Origin: Saccharofermentans sp.
GTDB taxonomy: Bacteria; Bacillota; Clostridia; Saccharofermentanales; Saccharofermentanaceae
Assembly (NCBI GenBank): GCA_016292145.1
Contig: JAEFBA010000018.1
Location: 1-37,879 of the forward strand
Length of the DNA: 37,879 nt
Direction: 5' to 3'
Under the pieces are notes generated by a model that had not been told where the DNA came from, did not search any database, and saw nothing but the letters and a program-made list of their open reading frames with translations. Positions 17,571 through 24,599 of this stretch are shown one piece after another. Each line of letters starts with the position of its first letter. The stretch's first letter is position 1. The translations under genes and the position numbers were made by a program.

Positions 17571-17777
17571 TCACTGCTTCTTCTTCACATCCGTGATCGT
17601 ACCGTCAGGATGCTTGATCTTGATGCCTTCAAGCTGTGAAGACAGATTGCCGACGACCAGCGCCCTGTATTGGTTGCGGAGCTCTGTCTGTTCGGCTTTC
17701 TCGGCAGGTGTAAGACCTTCTGTCTTGGATTTCCTGCTTAACTCATTTATACGTTTTATCAACTGTTCAAATTCCAT
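17571..17777 (-). CDS. DUF896 family protein (YnzC-like)
   Basis: A 68-residue protein: MEFEQLIKRINELSRKSKTE at the N-terminus, then GLTPAEKAEQTELRNQYRAL, and HPDGTITDVKKKQ at the end. This is the DUF896 pattern, a two-helix hairpin followed by a short basic tail, as in Bacillus subtilis YnzC. Its function is not established. The frame is open upstream to 17849, but the ATG at 17777 has GGAAGGAAG eight bases before it and is the family start. Confidence 0.88.
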   Translation of the reverse strand: MEFEQLIKRINELSRKSKTEGLTPAEKAEQTELRNQYRALVVGNLSSQLEGIKIKHPDGTITDVKKKQ

Positions 17778-17803
17778 ACTGAATACTTCCTTCCGACAGG
17801 TAA

Positions 17804-17812
17804 AGTATATCA
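17804..17812 (-). promoter_or_regulatory. Extended -10 for the DUF896 gene
   Basis: On the minus strand TGA-TATACT lies 26 bases before the ATG at 17777, leaving room for the GGAAGGAAG site. It overlaps the divergent thioesterase promoter, so the two start signals may interfere. Confidence 0.4.
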
Positions 17813-17847
17813 TGATATAAAAGCCGAAGATTGCTATAATACCTTTC
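17812..17847 (+). promoter_or_regulatory. Promoter giving a leaderless thioesterase mRNA
   Basis: ATGATA (17812-17817, four of six matches to the -35 consensus), a 17-base spacer ending in TGC, and a perfect TATAAT (17835-17840) are followed by seven bases and the ATG at 17848. There is no Shine-Dalgarno sequence in those bases, so the mRNA would start at or beside the start codon. Confidence 0.55.
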
Positions 17848-18582
17848 ATGACTACCGATAAGATCTATACACAAAAGAGGAGCATCTGCTCCGCATATAT
17901 CGACTCAGGCCTGAAGCTGGGGATCGCACAGGCCGTGCTCATGGTTCAGGACAACCTGACTGAATGCTTCAATAAGATGAACTGTGACGGCATCTATTTC
18001 AGAGAACTCGGATATTTCTGGGTGTTTACCAAGTCAAAGCTGAAGTTCATAAGAAGACCCGTATGGCGTGAAGTGATCGAGACTTCAACATTTACCGTTC
18101 AGAATTCCGGCATGAGGACCAACGTTAACAGCATATTCAAGGATAAGGCCGGAGAGACTTTGCTCGTGGCAAATCAGGAAGCTTGTGTTCTGGACATAGT
18201 AAAACACCGCCCGGTCCCGCTTTCCAAGGTTCCCTACCCTCAGGACGGATTCCCTGAGAAAGTCTTTACCGGTGACTTTGTGAAGTTCGGAATACCTGAT
18301 CAGGACTTCGAGGAAGTCTATGAGCAGGTTATCCGCTCATCAAATATAGATATGTCTCACCACCTCAACAACATTGAGTATATTAAATTTGCGCTGAATG
18401 TCTTCACCGAGGAATACCTGCTAAGCCATGAGCCGGACGAGCTCGAAGTTCATTACACCGGAGAGAGCAAGGAAGGACAGACCTTGAAGATCCTGAAGGC
18501 TGATAAAGAGGACGGCACATATATCAAGATCAAAGAAAGCGATCGTTCCGTATTTGAGATGAAGATCAGCTTTTTGCTGTAA
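17848..18582 (+). CDS. Acyl-ACP thioesterase (FatA/FatB family)
   Basis: A 244-residue protein with two hot-dog repeats, as in bacterial acyl-[acyl-carrier-protein] thioesterases, which release fatty acids from ACP. The N-terminal half has DGIYFRELGYFWVFTKSKLKF and PVWREVIETSTF. The C-terminal hot-dog carries the catalytic region IDMSHHLNNIEYIKF, where D168, H172, N174 and N175 align with the DxNxHxNN motif. The Asn of the usual N-x-H is Ser170 here, a possible change in the active site. It stands alone between divergent promoters and a terminator, and its promoter predicts a leaderless transcript. Confidence 0.85.
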   Translation: MTTDKIYTQKRSICSAYIDSGLKLGIAQAVLMVQDNLTECFNKMNCDGIYFRELGYFWVFTKSKLKFIRRPVWREVIETSTFTVQNSGMRTNVNSIFKDKAGETLLVANQEACVLDIVKHRPVPLSKVPYPQDGFPEKVFTGDFVKFGIPDQDFEEVYEQVIRSSNIDMSHHLNNIEYIKFALNVFTEEYLLSHEPDELEVHYTGESKEGQTLKILKADKEDGTYIKIKESDRSVFEMKISFLL

Positions 18583-18584
18583 GG

Positions 18585-18619
18585 TTCTTTGCACGTTCCG
18601 TTCAAAGAATTTTGATTTT
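18585..18619 (+). terminator. Terminator after thioesterase
   Basis: TTCTTTG (18585-18591) pairs with CAAAGAA (18603-18609), followed by TTTTGATTTT. The stem is short and AT-rich but correctly placed two bases past the stop. Confidence 0.6.
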
Positions 18620-18680
18620 CGCCAAAGCTTTGTTATTATTTTGATGTAGGCATGATACCTTTTTGGATAAGGAGGAGAGA

Positions 18681-19148
18681 ATGAGTTACTCAAATTATGA
18701 GAAAGCTATGGAATTAGCTCCGCAGTGCAAGTTCTACACTACGGCCGGAGGCAGAACTGAAGAAGAGATCAAGAAAGCCGAGGAAATGCTTGGCGTCAAG
18801 TTCTCTGCACAGTTAACGGATTTCTATAGGAAATACGGATACCTGTCCTTCTACGGGACTGAGATATTCGGTATTGACCCTTCTGATGATTCCGGTGTAT
18901 TGGAAGGAAATTCTGTCGCTTATGCCCTTAATGACAGATTCGAATACGGCCTCCCCAACGAATGGATTCCGATCTTCAACTGTGGTGACGGCGAGATGGT
19001 TTATCTCGATTATTCAAATCTGAATGCCGATAATGAGCCGAGAGTCATCCTCGCTTTATATAACGGCCTTGAGTATCAGATCGCTGATACACTGGCTGAA
19101 GACTTTGGCGACTTCATTCTGGAGCTTGTAAAAGAAGTTCTGGGATAA
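18681..19148 (+). CDS. SMI1/KNR4 (SUKH) domain protein
   Basis: A 155-residue protein with a clear SUKH core: TEEEIKKAEEMLGVKFSAQL, DFYRKYGYLSFYGTEIFGI, then a polar loop and EWIPIFNCGDGEMVYLDYSN. The family is known for immunity to contact-dependent or polymorphic toxins, but stand-alone members also occur. No toxin gene is adjacent. The ATG at 18681 has AAGGAGG five bases before it; an upstream TTG at 18663 overlaps that site and is excluded. It is a single-gene unit ending at a strong terminator. Confidence 0.85.
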   Translation: MSYSNYEKAMELAPQCKFYTTAGGRTEEEIKKAEEMLGVKFSAQLTDFYRKYGYLSFYGTEIFGIDPSDDSGVLEGNSVAYALNDRFEYGLPNEWIPIFNCGDGEMVYLDYSNLNADNEPRVILALYNGLEYQIADTLAEDFGDFILELVKEVLG

Positions 19149-19182
19149 GCGAACATCTATAAAACAGGTATATACCACTAAA

Positions 19183-19214
19183 AAACCCTGAAACAAATGT
19201 TTCAGGGTTTATTT
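19183..19214. terminator. Bidirectional terminator (SUKH gene / tRNA-Ser)
   Basis: AAACCCTGAAAC (19183-19194) pairs perfectly with GTTTCAGGGTTT (19199-19210) around AAAT. On the plus strand TTATTTGG follows; on the minus strand TTTTTTAG follows directly, terminating tRNA-Ser. Confidence 0.9.
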
Positions 19215-19306
19215 GGCGGAGAAGGAGAGATTCGAACTCTCGAAACCCTTTTGGGGTTTACACGATTTCCAGTCGTGCGCCCTCGACCAGGCTAGGCGAC
19301 TTCTCC
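19214..19306 (-). tRNA. tRNA-Ser(GGA)
   Basis: The minus strand folds as a class II tRNA with a long variable arm. Acceptor GGAGAAG pairs with CTTCTCC, then G and an encoded CCA end (19216-19214). The anticodon arm is CACGA-CTGGAAA-TCGTG, giving anticodon GGA, which reads UCC/UCU serine codons. The T arm contains GTTCGAATC. It has its own promoter and terminator. Confidence 0.95.
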
Positions 19307-19329
19307 AAACATCTTAAAATTGCTCAATG

Positions 19330-19358
19330 ATTGTATAATCTTTGTGTTCAGTTGTCAA
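19330..19358 (-). promoter_or_regulatory. Promoter of tRNA-Ser
   Basis: On the minus strand a consensus TTGACA (19358-19353), a 17-base spacer and TACAAT (19335-19330) lie 24 bases before the mature tRNA 5' end. Confidence 0.8.
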
Positions 19359-19389
19359 CATTATAAATAGCGGATGACGTTAAGATTTA

Positions 19390-19418
19390 TTGTCAACGCC
19401 CTGTTACTGTGTTATACT
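19390..19418 (+). promoter_or_regulatory. Promoter of tRNA-Thr
   Basis: TTGTCA (19390-19395), a 17-base spacer and TATACT (19413-19418) lie 17 bases before the mature tRNA 5' end. Confidence 0.8.
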
Positions 19419-19434
19419 TCATAGGCTTTGACTT

Positions 19435-19510
19435 GCCCCCATAGCTCAGCAGGTAGAGCGCATCCATGGTAAGGATGAGGTCTCCGGTTCAAGTCCGGAT
19501 AGGGGCTCCA
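19435..19510 (+). tRNA. tRNA-Thr(GGT)
   Basis: A 76-base cloverleaf. The D arm is GCTC-AGCAGGTA-GAGC. The anticodon arm is CATCC-ATGGTAA-GGATG, giving anticodon GGT (threonine ACC/ACU). The T arm is TCCGG-TTCAAGT-CCGGA, and CCA is encoded. In the acceptor stem GCCCCCA/TAGGGGC, position 6 gives a C-A mismatch; the rest pairs. It has its own promoter and is followed by a terminator. Confidence 0.94.
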
Positions 19511-19516
19511 TAGTAA

Positions 19517-19550
19517 AAAGGCTGTCTCTCGTGTGAGGCAGCCTTTATTG
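19517..19550. terminator. Bidirectional terminator (tRNA-Thr / azlCD)
   Basis: AAAGGCTG (19517-19524) pairs with CAGCCTTT (19539-19546), with a further CTC/GAG pairing in the loop. T-rich tails exist on both strands (TTTATTG on plus, TTTTTAC on minus). It lies between tRNA-Thr and the convergent AzlC-AzlD gene. Confidence 0.8.
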
Positions 19551-19553
19551 TTT

Positions 19554-20717
19554 TCAGATGTACATCATGACCACTCCGGCCACAAGAGATGCGAGGCACG
19601 CGCCCACGGCAACCACTATGAGTGACCTCTCGAAGAATCCGAGGATCAGTGCGACGACAAATCCGATCGCCGCAGAAATGACTGAACCCGTGGCATAAAG
19701 GATTGCAGGGAATGTCATGGCCGACAATACCGTGTAAGGGATATAGTCGAAGAAAGCCTTAATGGATGGCTTTTCGAGCTTTTTGCGGAATAAGGTAAAA
19801 GGGATCATGCGGACAAGATATGTCGTTACTGCCATAACGATAAGGAGCGGAACGAAGATCTTGCTGTCGAGAGAACCGTTGGAGCCGTTGAAGGTAAGCT
19901 CAGCTGTTACAGGCATTTCATACAAGGGCGCGAAAACAGCAAGAAGCGCAACGAGCACTGCTCCCAATACTATTGCGGTTACCGTTCCTGCCCTGCCTTC
20001 AAGCTTCCTGCGCGCAATAACACCTGCCAGAGCTGCAACAACAGCCGCAATGATTATCGCAAAGCCCTGCGAGACATTTGCTGAAAGAGCCGGGACATAG
20101 AAGAATATGCAGGATACGATGCATGCCAGGATCGAGCTTACAAGGATCACTTTGTCGTGCTTGGCCTTTGGCATAACGATCGACACGAACATGCCGTAGA
20201 TGCCGATGGCAAGGGCATTTGTCAAAAACGGCGGGAATACCTGGCCTAATATTGCGCCTATGACGGTGCCTGCTACCCATCCGATGATAGGAAGTATCGT
20301 AAGTCCGAAGAAATACCTTGCACCGAATTCCTTTTTCTTGCTGACGGCGACGCCAAAGATCTCATCCGTTATCGCAAATGCCAGTATCGCTCTAAGGAGC
20401 GGAGTCATGGACTTATCTGCTTTCTGGGACAGCGCTATGCCCATCAGGGAATATCTGAGATTGATGACGATCTGGGATATTATCATGGCGAGGATCCCGC
20501 CTGCCGTGGTCATTATCCCGAGGCCTGCGACCTGGCCTGCCGAAGTAACGTTAAATAGAGAGATCAGGCCCGCCTGTATCCAGGAAAGACCTTTTGATAC
20601 GGCGAGAATGCCGAAAGTAAAAGATACCGACAGGTAGCCTAAACCAATGGGGAGACCGTCTCTGACGCCCTCCCCTAATGTGTATCCTGTAAATTCCGTC
20701 TCTTCTGCTTTAGGCAT
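19554..20717 (-). CDS. AzlC-AzlD fusion, branched-chain amino acid exporter
   Basis: A 387-residue integral membrane protein joining two usually separate proteins. Residues 1-235 match AzlC: DGLPIGLGYLSVSFTFGILAV, then the helix run LINLFNVTSAGQ-type segment, INLRYSLMGIALSQK and FAITDEIFG. Residues about 285-387 match AzlD: LIVMAVTTYLVRMIPFTLF, IKAFFDYIPYTVLSAMTFPA and the last two helices. An extra helical linker (about 235-270) lies between. AzlC and AzlD together export branched-chain amino acids in known systems. The start overlaps the stop of the upstream lipoprotein gene by eight bases, so the two are coupled. Confidence 0.88.
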   Translation of the reverse strand: MPKAEETEFTGYTLGEGVRDGLPIGLGYLSVSFTFGILAVSKGLSWIQAGLISLFNVTSAGQVAGLGIMTTAGGILAMIISQIVINLRYSLMGIALSQKADKSMTPLLRAILAFAITDEIFGVAVSKKKEFGARYFFGLTILPIIGWVAGTVIGAILGQVFPPFLTNALAIGIYGMFVSIVMPKAKHDKVILVSSILACIVSCIFFYVPALSANVSQGFAIIIAAVVAALAGVIARRKLEGRAGTVTAIVLGAVLVALLAVFAPLYEMPVTAELTFNGSNGSLDSKIFVPLLIVMAVTTYLVRMIPFTLFRKKLEKPSIKAFFDYIPYTVLSAMTFPAILYATGSVISAAIGFVVALILGFFERSLIVVAVGACLASLVAGVVMMYI

Positions 20718-21285
20718 AGAGTGCTCTTATCTCCTCGAAAGATAGATAGATATCTATATTTGCCTTCGTCTCTTCAATTGAAGGGTCATTAAGGTCTTTA
20801 AGCTTTGTTACTGTCTGATCGGTAATATCCACTTTATAAAGAGCACCGCCAATGATGTAGTACTTTTCGACAGGCTCGAAATTGCCGTCATTGTAAACCG
20901 TTGTACGTGTAATAAAGATGGAATCACCCATATTGAAATACTCATCGTACTGTAAGCCGTTGTCTATCGTCTTCTCCATCTGAAGTGATTCGTATTTGCC
21001 GTCCGGAGATATTGTGTAAGTGCATACAGCCTTTACGCCGCCTAAGGTTGCACCATCCTTAGTATTCTGCTTGACATCAGCAGCATGCTCTCTCATATAT
21101 TCATTGATGCCGAAGGTGTATTCACGCATCTTCGCATCGATCGCAGCATAAGACATCGGATCAACGATCTCAACAGTCGCCTTATTGGAAGGGTCGCTCG
21201 AAGATATCTTCTTGGAACAGCCTGTACCGGCGAGGACTAATGCAGCTGCAAGGACTGCTGCTACCAAAGATTTCCTAAATCCCAT
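20710..21285 (-). CDS. Small lipoprotein of unknown function
   Basis: A 191-residue protein with a lipoprotein signal: positive MGFRKS, hydrophobic VAAVLAAALVLAGT, and Cys23 in TGCSKK as the probable lipidation site (a Gly, rather than Leu, at -3 is slightly unusual). The mature part is polar and mostly beta-like, with repeated Tyr and Asp/Asn. Nothing else is recognisable. AAAGGA precedes the ATG by nine bases. It overlaps the AzlC-AzlD start, but a functional link to amino acid export is only suggested by that. Confidence 0.75.
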   Translation of the reverse strand: MGFRKSLVAAVLAAALVLAGTGCSKKISSSDPSNKATVEIVDPMSYAAIDAKMREYTFGINEYMREHAADVKQNTKDGATLGGVKAVCTYTISPDGKYESLQMEKTIDNGLQYDEYFNMGDSIFITRTTVYNDGNFEPVEKYYIIGGALYKVDITDQTVTKLKDLNDPSIEETKANIDIYLSFEEIRALYA

Positions 21286-21351
21286 AATCTTGATTCCTTT
21301 TCTGTTAAATGATTATTTCCTGTGCTTGCCGATAGATTATAGCACACGAAG

Positions 21352-21383
21352 ATAAAAGAGGTTGCCTCAAATGAGACAACCTC
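21352..21383 (-). terminator. Terminator after zinc-ribbon gene
   Basis: On the minus strand GAGGTTGTCTCA (21383-21372) pairs perfectly with TGAGGCAACCTC (21369-21358) apart from one G-U pair, followed by TTTTATC. It lies 25 bases past the stop at 21408. Confidence 0.88.
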
Positions 21384-21407
21384 CTGAAAGTTCTATTGCA
21401 GATACGC

Positions 21408-22370
21408 TTATTTAACTTCGCAGTAAGCAACAGCGTAAGGCTTCTTAAGGGAGTCATCAGAAGCTACGATTACTACGTAATAACCCTTCTTGATGCTCTT
21501 GGAGCAGTCGATGTTGTAATAGATCTTGCCGTTATAGTACTCAACAGGAACTATGTCATCAGAGAAGACGGGCTTTGAAAGTTCGTCCTTGTCGAATTCC
21601 TTATCCTTGCTGAAGTAATAAGCGTAGTAGATCTCTTCATCGGCATCATCGTTGACTTCGATGGAGAATGCGAGCGTCTCGGCATCTGTGCTGTAGACAC
21701 CGGGCTTATCCATAGTGTTATCGTAATCCCACCACTTTGCTTCTTCGATGTAATCGTTGAAGTCTTCGTCGTAGATCGTGTACTTCTTGCCTTCTTTAAC
21801 TGCATCCTTCTTCTCAATGCGCTGGAGGATATTGCCGCCCAAACCGCCGTTGATAACCAATACTACGCCGACGATGATGAGTGCCAGAGCTACAACACCG
21901 ATTGCGGCAAAGAGAATGATAAGACCGACCTTGCTGTTCTTCTTAGGTGCAGCTGCAGGATCGGCAACGACGGGTGCTGCGGGAACCGGACCTGAAGGTG
22001 CTTCAAAGGGGATCGGCTCAGCTGCTGCAGGTGCTTCAGGAGCCGGAGCAGGTGCGGGAGCTGCAGCGGGTGCTGCTTCAACAGGTGCAGCCTCAACGGG
22101 AGCGGGAGCAGGAGCTGCTTCAGCTACGGGAACTGCTGCAGGTACGGGTTCAACTGCAGGAGCTGCCTCAACAACGGGCTCTGCAACGGGTGCAGGTGCT
22201 GCTTCAACTACAGGTTCTGCTGCAGGTGCAGGAGCTGCTTCTACAACAGGCTCGGCAACAGGAGCTTCGGGTGCTACAGCAGGAGCAGGATTTAACATTG
22301 CTCCGCAATTAGCGCAGAAAGCTGCCGTATCTCTTACCTGACTGCCGCAGTTGGTACAAAACTTAGCCAT
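21408..22370 (-). CDS. Zinc-ribbon membrane protein with Pro/Ala stalk
   Basis: A 320-residue protein. A zinc ribbon is at the N-terminus (C5, C8, C19, C22 in FCTNCGS and FCANCGA). A long repetitive Pro/Ala/Val/Glu segment (about 28-140) is built from units such as AEPVVEAAPAP. One membrane helix follows (148-173), then an outer C-terminal domain of about 145 residues rich in Asp, Tyr and Lys. The ribbon would be cytoplasmic and the C-terminal domain outside. Similar zinc-ribbon plus single-helix proteins are common in Clostridia, with unknown roles. It is a single gene with its own terminator. Confidence 0.8.
   Translation of the reverse strand: MAKFCTNCGSQVRDTAAFCANCGAMLNPAPAVAPEAPVAEPVVEAAPAPAAEPVVEAAPAPVAEPVVEAAPAVEPVPAAVPVAEAAPAPAPVEAAPVEAAPAAAPAPAPAPEAPAAAEPIPFEAPSGPVPAAPVVADPAAAPKKNSKVGLIILFAAIGVVALALIIVGVVLVINGGLGGNILQRIEKKDAVKEGKKYTIYDEDFNDYIEEAKWWDYDNTMDKPGVYSTDAETLAFSIEVNDDADEEIYYAYYFSKDKEFDKDELSKPVFSDDIVPVEYYNGKIYYNIDCSKSIKKGYYVVIVASDDSLKKPYAVAYCEVK
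22000..22290. repeat. Degenerate coding repeats (Pro/Ala stalk)
   Basis: Imperfect GCTGCTTCAAC/GGTGCAGG-type units encode AEPVVEAAPAP-like repeats in the zinc-ribbon protein. Long frames in other phases here are repeat artefacts, and the unit number may vary between strains. Confidence 0.7.
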
Positions 22371-22452
22371 ATTATTATCCTCCCAATTTTTTACTTCATA
22401 AATTAGATAATACTACATCTTCGACTCATTTTGTTTGAGAAATGCTTATTTT

Positions 22453-22549
22453 GATAACGATAATCGGAAAATCGTCATCAGAATATTAATTTCAGCTCGA
22501 TTTTTCACATTCTGATAACGAAAACCGGAAAATCGTTACCAAAATATCA
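22453..22549. repeat. Two tandem hairpin units, 61-bp period
   Basis: GATAACGATAATCGG at 22453 and GATAACGAAAACCGG at 22514 start two related units of about 36 bases. Each carries an internal dyad (ACGAT with ATCGT in the first, TAACGA with TCGTTA in the second). They lie between the aroQ stop (22593) and the zinc-ribbon start (22370). The rest of this 222-base gap shows no gene. Confidence 0.65.
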
Positions 22550-22592
22550 CTACCGGATTTGAGCACCCCGATAGTGCTTCACACAAAAAATA

Positions 22593-23018
22593 TCAGCCGT
22601 TAAGAAAATCTATCGCTTCGATATAACCGTCAAAGCCTTTGCCGGTAATGGTTTTCGAGCAATAGTAAGAAACGTAGGATATCTGGCGGAATGATTCGCG
22701 CTCGTTCACCTTGGAGATATGGACTTCAACGGCAGGAATCTGCACGGCCTTCAAGGCATCGAGAAGCGCCACAGATGTGTGCGTGTAAGCGCCCGGATTG
22801 ATCACGATCCCATCGAATTTATCGAAATAAGCCTGCTGGATGTAATCGACCAGATCGCCCTCGTGATTGCTCTGGAGGCACTTTACCTCAATGCCTTTTG
22901 CAGCGCAGTGTTCTTCAATCAGTAAGATCAGGTCATCGTAGGTCGAAGCGCCGTAGATATCGGGCTCTCTGATGCCGAGCATGTTAAGGTTCGGTCCGTT
23001 AAGTACAAGTATCTTCAT
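22593..23018 (-). CDS. aroQ: 3-dehydroquinate dehydratase, type II
   Basis: A 141-residue type II dehydroquinase, which dehydrates 3-dehydroquinate to 3-dehydroshikimate. Family residues are visible: GPNLNMLGIREPDIYG with Tyr22, NPGAYTHTS with Asn75, EVHIS with His101, and Arg112 in ESFRQIS. It is the last gene of the aromatic cluster and starts one base after the stop of the fused CM-AroE-AroK gene, so it is co-translated. Length matches the family. Confidence 0.95.
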   Translation of the reverse strand: MKILVLNGPNLNMLGIREPDIYGASTYDDLILLIEEHCAAKGIEVKCLQSNHEGDLVDYIQQAYFDKFDGIVINPGAYTHTSVALLDALKAVQIPAVEVHISKVNERESFRQISYVSYYCSKTITGKGFDGYIEAIDFLNG

Positions 23019-23019
23019 A

Positions 23020-24585
23020 TTATTTCAGTTTCCCCAGAATGTCTGCGATCGCTCTGTCGTAGAAATCGTTCTTCTCTTCGAATCTGTCGTAGGAGACCTT
23101 GTAATCGCACCATGTCTCATACTTGTCCTTGCGCTGCTCATAGAGCTTCTCAACGCCGTGGAGCTGTGATATAGGTCTGTTCTTGTCCGTAAGAGCCGTA
23201 AGCGGGCGCTCAAGATAGAATACGTTGGAGTTGCAGCGCACATAGAACTTATTGACGTCTCTTGTTACGACACCGCCGCCGCAGGATACAACGAGTCCGC
23301 TCTGAGGCAGGAATTCTGCAGCGATCTCGCACTCCATCTCGCGGAATGCATCCTCGCCTGATTCCGAGATGACCTCTGCGGGTGTTCTTCCGAACTTCTC
23401 CGTAAATGCGATGTCGAGGTCGACCAGTGTGCGGCCTGTAACAGTTGCTATGTTTCTTGCAAGAAGTGATTTGCCTGAACCGGGCATGCCGATGATGGTG
23501 ATATTGCGCATGCGGTTCTCAAGGACCTTAATGACCTTCTCGATAAGTTCTGCCGCTTCAGCAGGAACATAAGCTGCGCCGTTCTCACTGTCGGGATTGC
23601 CCAAAGCTTCAGCACCTGCGATATCGCCGGCGAAAACCCTCGATGACTTATAAGCCTGTGCCACGAGCATTGCAAGACCGCCGCAAGTCTTAAGGCCGAG
23701 AGCTTCTGCTTCCTGCAGGAATTTGGTCCTTGAAGGGTTGTAGACGACGTCTGCGCATGCTTCAAGCGAAGGGAACTTAGTAAGGTCAAGCAGCGAATTA
23801 TCTACCTTCGGGAACATGCCGACAGGTGTGCAGTTGACGATTACCTGAGCATCAGAAGCCCTGTCGTAAACGTTGGAATAGTTGATATCCGTCTCAAGGT
23901 CGCATGCATATGTATCTGCAGCGCCAAGTGTCTTAAGAGCATAGAAGACTGCTGATGCAGCTCCGCCCGTGCCGAGCACCAGAACCTTCTTATCCTTTAC
24001 GGAGATGCCCTTTCTCGTGAGCATGTAGATGAATCCGAAGTAGTCGGTGTTCCATCCCTTTACCTTGCCGTCTTCGAAAAGGACAGTGTTGACGCTGCCC
24101 GTTGTTTTCGATGCATCGTCAAGCTCATCGCACATAGCGCATGCATTCTTCTTGTAAGGGATAGTTACGTTAAAGCCCTTGAAGACGCCGCTCTTAAAGA
24201 GTGCCTCCAGTTCCTCGGGCTCACGCTCGATCACAGAATATGAATAAGAGGAGTCGAAAAGGCTGTGGATCTCAGGTGAATATGTATGTGCGAGAGTTCT
24301 TCCCAGAACGCCGAATGCAGGCTTGTTCTGATGGTCTTTCGAGATGTCCATGAGAGTCTTGAAAAGCTCTCTTACATAAGGTCTGCTCTCGAAGCCTGCG
24401 ATCTCTTCAAGCGCCTTGAACTTCTCTTCTTCCCTGGAAGGAACATAGACATCCATGCCGTGTTCCCTCTTGTAATTTCCGATCTGGCGGCATGTAGCCA
24501 TTCTTGCTTCAAGAAGATCAAGAATGCTGTTGTCGATCTCATCCAGTTTTCCTCTGAGTTCGTTTAAGTCAGGTCTCTCGCTCAT
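23020..24585 (-). CDS. Chorismate mutase / AroE / AroK triple fusion
   Basis: A 521-residue three-domain enzyme. Residues 1-85 match chorismate mutase (AroQ-class helical type: LRGKLDEIDNSILDLLEARM, with the RQIGNYKREHG helix). Residues 89-355 match shikimate 5-dehydrogenase: SPEIHSLF, NVTIPYKK with catalytic Lys145, NTD with Asp181, and the NADP site VLGTGGAASAV (203-213). Residues 360-521 match shikimate kinase: Walker A GMPGSGKS (366-373), DLDIAF, and SCGGGVVTR. It thus holds shikimate steps 4 and 5 and the first step after chorismate. I start at the ATG at 24585 with GGAGG eight bases upstream; the frame is open further but lies inside aroC. Confidence 0.93.
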   Translation of the reverse strand: MSERPDLNELRGKLDEIDNSILDLLEARMATCRQIGNYKREHGMDVYVPSREEEKFKALEEIAGFESRPYVRELFKTLMDISKDHQNKPAFGVLGRTLAHTYSPEIHSLFDSSYSYSVIEREPEELEALFKSGVFKGFNVTIPYKKNACAMCDELDDASKTTGSVNTVLFEDGKVKGWNTDYFGFIYMLTRKGISVKDKKVLVLGTGGAASAVFYALKTLGAADTYACDLETDINYSNVYDRASDAQVIVNCTPVGMFPKVDNSLLDLTKFPSLEACADVVYNPSRTKFLQEAEALGLKTCGGLAMLVAQAYKSSRVFAGDIAGAEALGNPDSENGAAYVPAEAAELIEKVIKVLENRMRNITIIGMPGSGKSLLARNIATVTGRTLVDLDIAFTEKFGRTPAEVISESGEDAFREMECEIAAEFLPQSGLVVSCGGGVVTRDVNKFYVRCNSNVFYLERPLTALTDKNRPISQLHGVEKLYEQRKDKYETWCDYKVSYDRFEEKNDFYDRAIADILGKLK

Positions 24586-24599
24586 GTTATTATCCTCCA

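Noticed and set aside
21778..22341. Long plus-strand frames over the zinc-ribbon gene
   Set aside because: They are low-complexity translations of the Pro/Ala coding repeats read in the wrong frame.
22560..22580. GAGCACCCC shared with 33834-33842 and GATAGTGCT shared with the 8931-8942 region
   Set aside because: The matches are only 9 bases each in different contexts; this is not enough to call one repeat family without a genome search.
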